Positions 49,782 through 57,491 of a stretch of 64,000 nt of DNA are shown here, in pieces. The notes beneath the pieces were generated by a model that made no database searches, had not been told where the DNA came from, and saw nothing but the letters and a program-made list of their open reading frames with translations. The DNA is from Prevotella dentasini JCM 15908 (GTDB lineage: Bacteria; Bacteroidota; Bacteroidia; Bacteroidales; Bacteroidaceae): contig NZ_BAKG01000014.1 in assembly GCF_000614065.1 (NCBI RefSeq), forward strand, positions 25,114 to 89,113, given 5' to 3'. A program made the position numbers and the translations under genes. Numbering within the stretch: position 1 is the stretch's first letter; the number at the start of each line of letters is the position of its first letter.

Positions 49782-50795
49782 ATGAGAGTAGCAATTGTTG
49801 GTGCCAGCGGCGCAGTGGGACAGGAGTTCCTCCGTATCTTGGCGGAGAGAAACTTTCCATTGGATGACTTGGTGTTGTTTGGTTCTGCCCGTTCGGCTGG
49901 TACGAAATATATATTTAAGGGAAAAGAGTATGAGGTAAGGCTCCTTCAGCATAACGACGATTTCAAGGATGTAGACATAGCCTTCACGAGTGCCGGAGGC
50001 AGCACGTCGGCAGAATTTGCCGACACCATCACCAAGCATGGTGCGGTGATGATAGACAACTCCAGCCAGTTCCGAATGGAAGACGACGTACCTCTGGTCG
50101 TGCCGGAAATCAATCCCGAGGATGCGCTGAACCGTCCGCGGAACATCATTGCCAACCCTAACTGCACGACGATTATGATGGTGGTCGTACTGGCTCCGAT
50201 AGACAGGGTCAGCCGTATCAGGAAGATACACGTCAGCAGCTATCAGAGTGCGTCGGGTGCCGGAGCCGTTGCCATGAAGGAACTGGAGCAGCAGTACAGG
50301 GAGATCATAAACGACGGTGAGGTAAAGACCATCAGCAAGTTTCCCCATCAGCTGGCCTACAATGTCATTCCGCAGATTGACAAGATGACGCCGAACGACT
50401 ATACAAAGGAAGAAATGAAGATGTTCTACGAGACGCGGAAAATCATGCACTCCGAGGTGCGCACCTCGGCTACCTGTGTCCGCGTGTCGTCCCTGCGTAG
50501 CCACTCTGAGTCGGTCTGGTTCGAGACGGAGCGGCCTGTTTCGGTTGAAGCTGTCCGCGGGGCTCTCAAGGCCGCCCCGGGAGTTACGCTGGTAGACGAC
50601 CCCCAAAACTATGTCTACCCGATGCCGCTGGAAAGTGCCGGGCACGACGACATCTATGTGGGCCGAATCCGCAAAGACCTTGCCGACGACAACGGCAACA
50701 CGCTGTGGCTGACGGGCGACCAGATACGGAAAGGAGCCGCCCTGAACGCTGTTCAGATAGCCGAATACCTCATCAAGGTGGGCAGCGTGAAGTAG
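49782..50795 (+). CDS. asd: Aspartate-semialdehyde dehydrogenase
   Basis: Reduces beta-aspartyl phosphate to aspartate semialdehyde, the branch point to lysine/diaminopimelate, threonine and methionine. 337 residues: NADP loop [26 protein letters not shown], active-site Cys in [11 protein letters not shown] (about residue 127), [19 protein letters not shown], the His/Arg substrate region ([20 protein letters not shown]), and [20 protein letters not shown] at the end. Monocistronic, with its own promoter and terminator. Confidence 0.97.
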   Translation: MRVAIVGASGAVGQEFLRILAERNFPLDDLVLFGSARSAGTKYIFKGKEYEVRLLQHNDDFKDVDIAFTSAGGSTSAEFADTITKHGAVMIDNSSQFRMEDDVPLVVPEINPEDALNRPRNIIANPNCTTIMMVVVLAPIDRVSRIRKIHVSSYQSASGAGAVAMKELEQQYREIINDGEVKTISKFPHQLAYNVIPQIDKMTPNDYTKEEMKMFYETRKIMHSEVRTSATCVRVSSLRSHSESVWFETERPVSVEAVRGALKAAPGVTLVDDPQNYVYPMPLESAGHDDIYVGRIRKDLADDNGNTLWLTGDQIRKGAALNAVQIAEYLIKVGSVK

Positions 50796-50868
50796 GCAGA
50801 CTTGCGCCTGTTAGTTCCGATAGGGGAGTCTTTCCCCGGCCGGCAGGTTGGGAGACGATGATATGGCG

Positions 50869-50907
50869 ATTCGCCGGACTCGGGAGACCGCGTTCCGGCG
50901 AATTTTC
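50869..50907 (+). terminator. Terminator of asd
   Basis: ATTCGCCGGA (50869-50878) pairs with TCCGGCGAAT (50894-50903), followed by TTTCTCTTT. Confidence 0.8.
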
Positions 50908-50999
50908 TCTTTGTCCTGTAACAGCCCTCCAAGGACGTGCCGTCTTCCGAATTCCAAGAAAAGGGGAATTTATCTTTTTTGAGAAAAAGTCTGACGATT

Positions 51000-51032
51000 A
51001 TTTGGTGGAACAATAAAATATTCATACCTTTG
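51000..51032 (+). promoter_or_regulatory. Promoter of the tRNA-Val pair
   Basis: TTTG (51000-51003), 21 bp, TACCTTTG (51025-51032), 18 bp before the first tRNA. Confidence 0.75.
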
Positions 51033-51050
51033 CACCGCCTTAGAAGATAA

Positions 51051-51125
51051 GGGCGTTTAGCTCAGCTGGTTTAGAGCATCTGCCTTACAAGCAGAGGGTC
51101 GGCGGTTCGAATCCGTCAACGCCCA
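51051..51125 (+). tRNA. tRNA-Val (anticodon TAC), first copy
   Basis: 75 nt. Acceptor GGGCGTT/AACGCCC, discriminator A. D-arm AGCTCAGCTGGTTTAGAGC. Anticodon stem TCTGC/GCAGA with loop CTTACAA. T-loop GTTCGAATC. CCA is not encoded. Confidence 0.97.
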
Positions 51126-51171
51126 CAGGGGTGGTTCCCTGTGACCTTTCGGGGTTGCAGGGATATTTTTA

Positions 51172-51246
51172 GGGCGTTTAGCTCAGCTGGTTTAGAGCAT
51201 CTGCCTTACAAGCAGAGGGTCGGCGGTTCGAATCCGTCAACGCCCA
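51172..51246 (+). tRNA. tRNA-Val (anticodon TAC), second identical copy
   Basis: Identical over its full 75 nt to the copy 121 bp upstream. The 46-bp spacer between them has no promoter box, so both probably come from one precursor. Confidence 0.97.
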
Positions 51247-51257
51247 CACAACTTCAG

Positions 51258-51287
51258 GAAGCCTTACAGCATTAGCTGTGAGGCTTC
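51258..51287 (+). terminator. Terminator of the tRNA-Val operon
   Basis: GAAGCCTTACAGC pairs with GCTGTGAGGCTTC (one mismatch) around ATTA, followed by TTTCGTCTT. Confidence 0.75.
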
Positions 51288-51383
51288 TTTCGTCTTGCCA
51301 TTCTTTTGTTTCCCTTGCCCGTGTAGGGCACTCTTCATGGATTTTCTCTTAGTGCCGGATTTTCGTTAAGCCTTGGCGGCAAA

Positions 51384-51445
51384 GCGAAAGTACCGTTTTC
51401 GCAGTGCGAAACGGGCACTTTGACCATGTGAAAACGGCACTTTCG
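51384..51445. repeat. Dispersed palindromic element, copy E
   Basis: Arms CGAAAGTACCGTTTTCGC (51385-51402) and GTGAAAACGGCACTTTCG (51428-51445) are complementary with two mismatches; the centre is AGTGCGAAACGGGCACTTTGACCAT. Beyond this element and the next promoter, the 51290-51600 interval shows nothing. Confidence 0.75.
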
Positions 51446-51530
51446 TCTGGTAGGTAGGAAACAGCCGCATAGTCATAAAATGTTAGGGGGGAATCCGATA
51501 AATTCTATAAAAAATCATAACTAATGAGTA

Positions 51531-51561
51531 TTGCAGCGTTTTTTCGGAATGATTAACTTTG
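51531..51561 (+). promoter_or_regulatory. Promoter of the hemophore/TonB operon
   Basis: TTG (51531-51533), 20 bp, TAACTTTG (51554-51561), 39 bp before the ATG at 51600. I do not recognise a Fur-type site. Confidence 0.7.
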
Positions 51562-51599
51562 CAGCCAGATTAATATCTATTAAACATAAAGGAGACAAA

Positions 51600-52076
51600 A
51601 TGATGAAATCTATTTTTCGGGCAATCGCACTAACGTTGCTGACCACGGCGGCCAGTGTGTCGGCTCTTGCTGCTGACTATGTGAAGGTGAGCGGCAAAGA
51701 CGGGAAGGCGACCTACTTCGCACTTTCGGCCCAGCCCAAGGTTACGTTTGAAGGAAGCGAACTCGTCCTGACCGCCGGGCAGGAGACGGTCAACTATCCG
51801 CTGACCGACGTGCTGACCTTCGAGTTTGCCGACGAGACGGCAGGTATAGGCTCAGCCTCTGCCAATGGCGGAAACGTCGTTTTCAGGCTTGGCAGTTCCG
51901 TCAGGGGCGAGGGCCTGCAGCCGGGCAGCCGTGTGGTTGTCTATGGCGTCAACGGCCAGACCATCGGCGCGGCCGTCGCGGATGCCAACGGCTCTGTGGA
52001 GATTTCCCTCAGCGGACAAACCGGAGTATTTATCGTGAAATCATTAACCAAGACATTCAAATTTATCAGGAAGTAA
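51600..52076 (+). CDS. Exported protein with sorting-signal-like C-terminus, first gene of heme operon
   Basis: 158 residues from ATG 51600, with a signal peptide (IFRAIALTLLTTAASVSALA). The N-half (DYVKVSGKDGKATYFALSAQ; VTFEGSELVLTAGQETVNYP) resembles the short beta module at the start of the next protein. The last 70 residues (VVFRLGSSVRGEGLQPGSRV; VVYGVNGQTIGAAVADANGS; GVFIVKSLTKTFKFIRK) look like the C-terminal sorting domain of the type IX secretion system or its Bacteroidales relatives. It abuts the next gene without a gap. Possibly a small surface partner of the hemophore; function unknown. Confidence 0.6.
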   Translation: MMKSIFRAIALTLLTTAASVSALAADYVKVSGKDGKATYFALSAQPKVTFEGSELVLTAGQETVNYPLTDVLTFEFADETAGIGSASANGGNVVFRLGSSVRGEGLQPGSRVVVYGVNGQTIGAAVADANGSVEISLSGQTGVFIVKSLTKTFKFIRK

Positions 52077-53012
52077 ATGAAAAAGTTTTTTACCTTAGCC
52101 ATTGCTGCCCTCTTGGGCACAGCCTGCATGCAGGCACAGACCGTAACCATCAACAAGAAGGACGGTACGACCGTTACATATAATGCCAGCGAAGTAGCGA
52201 ATATCCAGTTCTCGCCTACCGCCCCCGATACGGTGGTACTCCGCGAGGTTACGGGCTACCTGACGGTCAGCACCAAATACTTCACCGATATGTATTATGG
52301 CGATGCTGCCCAGATTAAGGTGATGCAGGCAGGCGGCAAGAATCTTGCCCGCTTCAGCGATGCCCAGTGGGGCAACGGGCTTTTCGAGATAACGATGGAC
52401 AAGGGGCAGATTGCCGGTTCGGGCAAGATTTCCATTCCCAGTCAGCATGGTGGCGACGTGAAGGAGTACGACGCGACCATGAGCGGCAAGATGACCGAAA
52501 TCGCCATTTCCGTTCCCGACCTGATGGGTGGGGCGACCATCAACTGGCATTACGGCCCGGCTCCGGCTGCGCTGAAGGTTTCCGGCAGTTATACGGGCAT
52601 CAACTCGCTGACCGTCGGCACCCAGTTCGGCCCTTATTCCTCCCCCAGCGTTACCTACCAGATTACCGCCAACGGAGACGGCACCATCAACGTAACGATT
52701 CCTGAAGAGAACTATACGGGCGTTGCCGTGATGGGCGACATGACCCTCAGCAGCTATATGGTGAAGAACCTCGCTTACGACGAAACGACCAACAGCTACT
52801 CGCGCGACTACAGCAACGACGGAATCACGGTACATCTCAAGGCGGTCAACGGTGGCACAACGACGATGGACAAGGACTACGAGTTCAAGGCGACGAGCAA
52901 AATCGTCGTTACTCCGGGCGAGAATGGTGCACTGACCGTTACCAATAACTACCAGATAGGCAACATGCCATTCCCCATTTCGGCCACTTATACAGGTACA
53001 AAGAGTAAATAA
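52077..53012 (+). CDS. Calycin-like domain exported protein
   Basis: 311 residues with a signal peptide (FTLAIAALLGTACMQAQ). A short opening module (VTINKKDGTTVTYNASEVAN) is shared with many Bacteroidales surface proteins. Two calycin-like beta-barrel halves follow, at about 60-165 (GYLTVSTKYFTDMYYGDAAQ) and 175-311 (VSGSYTGINSLTVGTQFGPY; ANGDGTINVTIPEENYTGVA). Calycin barrels bind small hydrophobic ligands such as heme or bilins, which would fit the neighbouring HmuY and TonB receptor; that ligand is inference. It starts directly after the previous stop codon. Confidence 0.7.
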   Translation: MKKFFTLAIAALLGTACMQAQTVTINKKDGTTVTYNASEVANIQFSPTAPDTVVLREVTGYLTVSTKYFTDMYYGDAAQIKVMQAGGKNLARFSDAQWGNGLFEITMDKGQIAGSGKISIPSQHGGDVKEYDATMSGKMTEIAISVPDLMGGATINWHYGPAPAALKVSGSYTGINSLTVGTQFGPYSSPSVTYQITANGDGTINVTIPEENYTGVAVMGDMTLSSYMVKNLAYDETTNSYSRDYSNDGITVHLKAVNGGTTTMDKDYEFKATSKIVVTPGENGALTVTNNYQIGNMPFPISATYTGTKSK

Positions 53013-53020
53013 GACAAGCA

Positions 53021-53812
53021 ATGCGCAAAGCATTTCACTCCATAAAGTTCGTTGCAGGCTGTGCCGTCGCTCTGATGGCTACAGCCTGCAATGGCATTTT
53101 CGACGACGTTTACGATGAACGCCCTTCGGCACCGGCCATCACGGGAGGGCAGTTGTACGTGAACGCCACCAGTTGGAGAGACTGGTACTACATCGACTTC
53201 GACTCGCTCCGGCAGTATGCCGAACGGAAAGACACGGCAGGACTGATAAAGGCGCAGACAGAATTCAGAGCTTATCCCATCCCCATGGGACGGGCGGCAG
53301 CCCCCACCGACGGGCAGACGGGGCTGTATGGCTATTGGTTCGACGTCTTCGGGAAGGGGGTATCCAACTACGAGAAGCGCAGCTTTACGCCTACCGACCG
53401 GCAGCCCGAGCCACCATCGTGGAGCATAGCCGTCCACCGCAACAACGTGAGGACGAACGGCGGTGCGGTGCTCGAAACCCACTACAGCTCGATGGGCGAG
53501 CTGCCCGAGAGCAGTTCGGCCTTCACGGGAGCGACTTTCCATAGCGACGAATGGACGGAGACCGAGGTTTGGGCAGACCAGTCGCAGATGCTTCAGAGTC
53601 TGGTAGGTTGTCAGGGCATCTCCGTCAACAAGGTGCTGTCGTCTTGGCTGAAGCTGGAGATCCCCCCCATGCCCCCGACGTTCGCGCAGAACAGCCACGT
53701 TTTCATCATCAGGCTGAAGAACGGCAACTGTGCCGCCGTGCAGCTGGCTAACTATATGGATGCTGAGGGAACGAAATGCTGGCTGACCATCAATTATAAA
53801 TACCCGTACTAA
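53021..53812 (+). CDS. hmuY: HmuY-family heme-binding lipoprotein
   Basis: 263 residues with a lipobox (GCAVALMATAC). Family motifs: LYVNATSWRDWYYIDFDSLR at the start of the mature domain, then WSIAVHRNNVRTNGGAVLET, typical of HmuY, and VFIIRLKNGNCAAVQLANYM towards the C-terminus. HmuY captures heme at the surface and delivers it to a TonB-dependent receptor. Such a receptor is encoded 35 bp downstream. Heme-ligating residues cannot be assigned by eye; His442-type positions in the P. gingivalis protein are not obviously conserved. Confidence 0.82.
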   Translation: MRKAFHSIKFVAGCAVALMATACNGIFDDVYDERPSAPAITGGQLYVNATSWRDWYYIDFDSLRQYAERKDTAGLIKAQTEFRAYPIPMGRAAAPTDGQTGLYGYWFDVFGKGVSNYEKRSFTPTDRQPEPPSWSIAVHRNNVRTNGGAVLETHYSSMGELPESSSAFTGATFHSDEWTETEVWADQSQMLQSLVGCQGISVNKVLSSWLKLEIPPMPPTFAQNSHVFIIRLKNGNCAAVQLANYMDAEGTKCWLTINYKYPY

Positions 53813-53847
53813 AATCTCCTTGCCGCCCCACGGCCCATTCTCTTATT

Positions 53848-55816
53848 ATGAAACGGACATCTGTCATCATATTAGCGTTAGCCTGTCTGCTACCCTTGGC
53901 TGTGCGGGCAGACGTGTTGCCCGACTCCATCTTCGGTTCTGTCGAGATGGAGCAGGTGGTAGTAACGGGCACGCGCACGCCCAAGCTCCTTGCCAGTACG
54001 CCCGTGCTGACGAAGGTTATCACGGCCGACGACATCCGTAAGGCCGATGCCACCAATCTGTGCGACCTCCTGCAACAGGTCGTTCCGGGCGTTGAGTTCT
54101 CGTATGCGATGAATCAGCAGGTTCACATCAACCTGTCGGGCTTCGGCGGACAGGGCATCCTGATACTTATAGACGGCGAACGGCTGGCCGGCGAGACGAT
54201 GGACGACGTGGACTTCACGCGTATAGCGATGGACAACGTAGACCATATAGAGATTGTGAAGGGTGCAGCCTCGGCACTCTACGGGTCGAATGCTGCCGGC
54301 GGTGTCATCAATATCATCACCAAGAAGGCCGTCCTGCCGTTCGCCCTCAACCTGAATGCCGGATTGCGCGCCACAACGAGCAACGTTACGGGTTGTCGTG
54401 GCAGCTCGGCAGGGGCAGGTGGAGCAACCTGCTGACCGTCAACCGCACTTCCGTAGATAACTACAACGTGCACAATGGTGACCATCCCGTTACGCGAATC
54501 GTCTCTACCATCTATGGCGATGCGACGTGGAACTTCAAGGAGCAGCTCACTTACATGCCGAACGAGAGCCTCCGCCTGATGGCGCGTGCAGGCTATTTCT
54601 ACCGTCAGCTGGTCAGAACGGCTGAGGTGCCCGAACGCTACCGCGACTTCTCGGGCGGAGTACGTGGTACGTGGAAGCCTACTGCACACGACGACATCGA
54701 CCTTGCCTACGCCTTCGACGAGTACGACAAGTCGGACTACCAGCGCATCGCACGGCTCGACATACGCGACTACTCCAACGTGCAGAACTGCTTCCGGCTG
54801 CTCTACAGCCATACCTTCGGGAGCGGCGACGTGCTCTCGGCAGGGGCAGACTACATGCACGATTACCTCTTCAACGTCAATCTGGAGGGGCGCACGCGCC
54901 AACAGGACTCTTTCGACGCCTTTGCGCAGTACGACTGGAGCGTGGACAGCCACTGGGAGGTGGTGAGCGCGCTCCGCTACGACTACTTTTCGGACGGGCA
55001 CGTCTCACGTCTGACCCCGAAGGTGAGCCTCCGCTATCAGCCCGTCCGAAACCTCAACGTCCGTCTGGGCTACGGAATGGGCTTCCGCTCTCCGACACTG
55101 AAGGAGAAGTACTACAACTTTGACATGGCAGGAATATGGATAGTGGAGGGCAACCCGGGCCTGCGCCCGGAGGTGAGCCATAACCTCAACGTATCGGCCG
55201 ACTATACCAAAGGACGCTACAACATTACCGTCAGCGGATACTGCAATGCCATCGAAAACAAGATTGCCACGGGTGCGCCCTTCTATAAGGAAGCTTCCGA
55301 CATCATGCCCCACCTGCCTACCTGAACCTTGACGGCTATTCGGTTGTCGGAGGCGAGGCAACTGTGCAGGCACGGTGGACGAACGGCATCACGGCGCGGC
55401 TGGCTTATGCCTACACCGACGAGCATCTGCCGAAGGACAAGGGCAACAATCCGGTGAACAGCCAGTACATTCCGGCCCGCAAGCACTCCCTGACGGGGCA
55501 CATAGACTGGGACCGTCAGGTCTCGCACAACTACGGGCTGAACATCGGGCTAGATGGCCGCTTCCTCTCGGCGGTCGATACGCAGGAGTTTGCCGACTAC
55601 TACGACCTCTCGAAAGGTTTCAACAGCATCCACTATCCTGCCTACGCGCTCTGCAAGCTATCGCTTGTGCAACGGTTGGGAAAGGCGGTGAAGGTGAACC
55701 TTGCCCTCGACAATCTCTTCAACTACAAGCCCGAATACTATTACCTGAACTGCCCCCTGACGGACGGCATCAACCTGATGATAGGCCTTTCGGTGGATGT
55801 AGACAAACTGTTTTAG
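53848..55816 (+). CDS. TonB-dependent receptor, HmuR-like (two frame breaks)
   Basis: About 656 residues when joined. Signal peptide SVIILALACLLPLAVRA. Plug domain: VEMEQVVVTGTRTPKLLAST (TonB box and start), LLQQVVPGVEFSYAMNQQVH, ILIDGERLAGE, EIVKGAASALYGSNAAGGVI. Barrel: many amphipathic strands, with LGYGMGFRSPTLKEKYYNFD near the middle and a final strand ending in aromatic Phe. Breaks at about 54391 (TSNVTG to LSWQLGRGRW, one G of GGG missing) and about 55317 (PHLP to YLNLDGYSVVGG). Both fall in conserved barrel sequence. It imports heme or a related iron source with HmuY. Confidence 0.88.
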
Positions 55817-55850
55817 ACAATATAGGGAAACCAAAGAAGAACGACGAAAT

Positions 55851-56720
55851 ATGGAAAAGAAGAAAATCTACTGGTGGCGGACCATCGCCTCGTTTGTACT
55901 CGTATTGTTCACCATGCCTCTGGGGCATGCGATGATGATACTGATGGAGAAGTTCATGCAGCCCGAAGCGGTGCACTATGCAGGCTTTGCGTTAGGATTC
56001 GTCGGGTTGGCCATGGTCATAGTGGGCGTATTCGTAAAGGGCGACACCCGGCAGACCCTCTGGGGGCTGATAGGCGGACTGCTCTTCTGGACGGGATGGG
56101 TGGAGTTCCTCTTCCTCTACTATGCCCGTCGCTACGGAGTGCAACCCGAGATAGAGAACGGCGAGATTGTAACCAAGCCGGAATACCTCATTATGCCAGC
56201 CTCGTTCGGCATGTGGATGATGGTGATGACGATGTACACGTTCAGCACCAAGAACGGCTGCGATTTCATCACGTGGATACAGAAACGACTCTTCGGAAGC
56301 CGTCGCAAGGAGATAGCCTTTCAGCCCATGACGCGCCACACCTCCATCGTAACCTTTATGGAGCTGAACATGATGCTCTGGGCTTTGTATCTGCTGCTGA
56401 TGTTCTGCTACGACAAGAACTTCCTCGGCGACCATCATCCCGTAACCTATCTGGTCGGAGCAGGCTGCTTCATCGGCTCGCTCTTCATGTTCGGCAGGCA
56501 GCTCCGCATAGCCGCATGGGGAGCCAATATCCGCATGGCCATAGCCACGGTGATAATATTCTGGACGCCCGTTGAGATACTGGGTCGCATCAACTTCTTC
56601 CGCGAGTTTTGGGTCGAGCCGGAGAAGTACACTACGCTCATGCTCTGTATTCTTGCTGCCTTCCTCCTATTGTTGGTCTACCTTTGGGCAAGGGGTGCAA
56701 AGCGGAAGCGGAGCAGCTGA
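55851..56720 (+). CDS. Seven-to-eight-pass membrane protein at the end of the heme operon
   Basis: 289 residues. Hydrophobic segments: TIASFVLVLFTMPLGHAMMI, YAGFALGFVGLAMVIVGVFV, LWGLIGGLLFWTGWVEFLFL, PASFGMWMMVMTMYTFS, MELNMMLWALYLLLMFCY, VTYLVGAGCFIGSLFMFG, IRMAIATVIIFWTPVEILG and LMLCILAAFLLLLVYLWARG, ending in a basic tail (RGAKRKRSS). Conserved His and Met residues in the membrane (GHAMM, HYAGF, MWMMVM) would suit metal or heme handling. I recognise no named family. Its place 34 bp after the receptor makes a role in heme transfer across the inner membrane possible. Confidence 0.6.
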   Translation: MEKKKIYWWRTIASFVLVLFTMPLGHAMMILMEKFMQPEAVHYAGFALGFVGLAMVIVGVFVKGDTRQTLWGLIGGLLFWTGWVEFLFLYYARRYGVQPEIENGEIVTKPEYLIMPASFGMWMMVMTMYTFSTKNGCDFITWIQKRLFGSRRKEIAFQPMTRHTSIVTFMELNMMLWALYLLLMFCYDKNFLGDHHPVTYLVGAGCFIGSLFMFGRQLRIAAWGANIRMAIATVIIFWTPVEILGRINFFREFWVEPEKYTTLMLCILAAFLLLLVYLWARGAKRKRSS

Positions 56721-57320
56721 TGCTTGCAGGTAGGACTGTCTTCCCCGACCCTTTCCGATATATTTCTCAGCATAGTCATCCGTCTGCCGTTAGGCTGTCA
56801 TCCCCTTCAGCGTATTATCCTTTGATAATCCGATATTCGGATGGGGGCTGGCAGCCTGACGGTAAACAGCATAAAACCAGTACATAATTCGCTTTCCTGT
56901 CTCCATTGTGCCATTCCGTTTCGCAGCGTCGCTTATGTCAGCTCTTGGCAGACGCTCTCCCTCTCTCCCTCGTTCTTCGGCTTTCTGCCGCAAATATGCC
57001 TTGCTGCATCGTTTTGGGTATAGTGTATAAACCGATGTGGGGCGGTCTGCAATTCTCGTCTGCCAATCTCCATAAGTTTTTCAATACGTTGGAAAAGTTA
57101 TAGTATGAGGCTCTCGATGATTGCCGATATACCGTCAGTACGACTATATCCGCAGGCTATGTCCACATATCTCCCAGCTATGTTCGTATATCTGCAAACT
57201 ATGCTCATCGTGAAGCCCTGCCATCCCGTTCCTCCCTTCCCCTGTGTTTCTGCTATCTGCTTTCCTCTGTTCATCAGCCGTTTGGAACGGGCTGTACGAA
57301 ATTATTTTGTAGATTATTTC
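56721..57320. other. Intergenic region between the heme operon and the CRISPR locus
   Basis: 600 bp without a credible gene. Nested palindromes lie at 56790-56862 (GTTAGGCTGTC against GGCAGCCTGAC, with ATCCGATATTCGGAT inside). A degenerate 22-24 bp repeat of CTATGTnnnnATATCTnnnn lies at 57150-57200. Nothing else can be supported. Confidence 0.4.
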
Positions 57321-57351
57321 TTGTTACTATGGATAATAATTAGTAACTTTG
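57321..57351 (+). promoter_or_regulatory. Promoter facing cas9
   Basis: TTG (57321-57323), 20 bp, TAACTTTG (57344-57351). Transcription would start near 57357, at the foot of the tracrRNA terminator stem, giving a cas9 leader of about 135 nt that is complementary to the whole tracrRNA. Confidence 0.65.
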
Positions 57352-57360
57352 ACACTATAT

Positions 57361-57438
57361 AAAACAAACAGAGCGAGTTGCCCCGCTCTATTTGTTTTCA
57401 CAACGGAATAATCCTTATTGTGACTTGCTTGAAAAATC
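57361..57438 (-). ncRNA. tracrRNA of the type II-C system
   Basis: Base-pairs with crRNA repeats and loads Cas9. Read on the - strand from about 57438. The anti-repeat (57438-57418) is complementary to repeat positions 2-22 with one G.U pair (repeat position 8) and one U-U mismatch (position 20). It is followed by the nexus-like ATAAGGATTATTCC, and then a terminator stem of 15 bp (57398-57384 with 57375-57361) around GGGCAACT. That stem has a U.G pair when transcribed on the - strand but a C/A mismatch on the + strand, which supports the - direction. The RNA is about 78 nt. Orientation sets the crRNA sense as the - strand. Confidence 0.88.
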
Positions 57439-57443
57439 TGTTG

Positions 57444-57475
57444 CAAATATAGTAATTTAATAATTAATAACCAAA
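57444..57475 (-). promoter_or_regulatory. tracrRNA promoter
   Basis: On the - strand TTTG (57475-57472), 20 bp, TATATTTG (57451-57444): a full Bacteroidota consensus promoter. The start falls at about 57438, right at the beginning of the anti-repeat. Its -33 box is 16 bp from the cas9 start codon. Confidence 0.85.
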
Positions 57476-57491
57476 TAAATCTATCAAAAAG

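Noticed and set aside
52095..53033. 312-residue - strand frame
   Set aside because: Antisense to the calycin-like gene.
57361..57438. tracrRNA on the + strand
   Set aside because: On the + strand the anti-repeat would have no nexus downstream, the terminator would come first, and the hairpin has a C/A mismatch. The - strand reading explains all parts.
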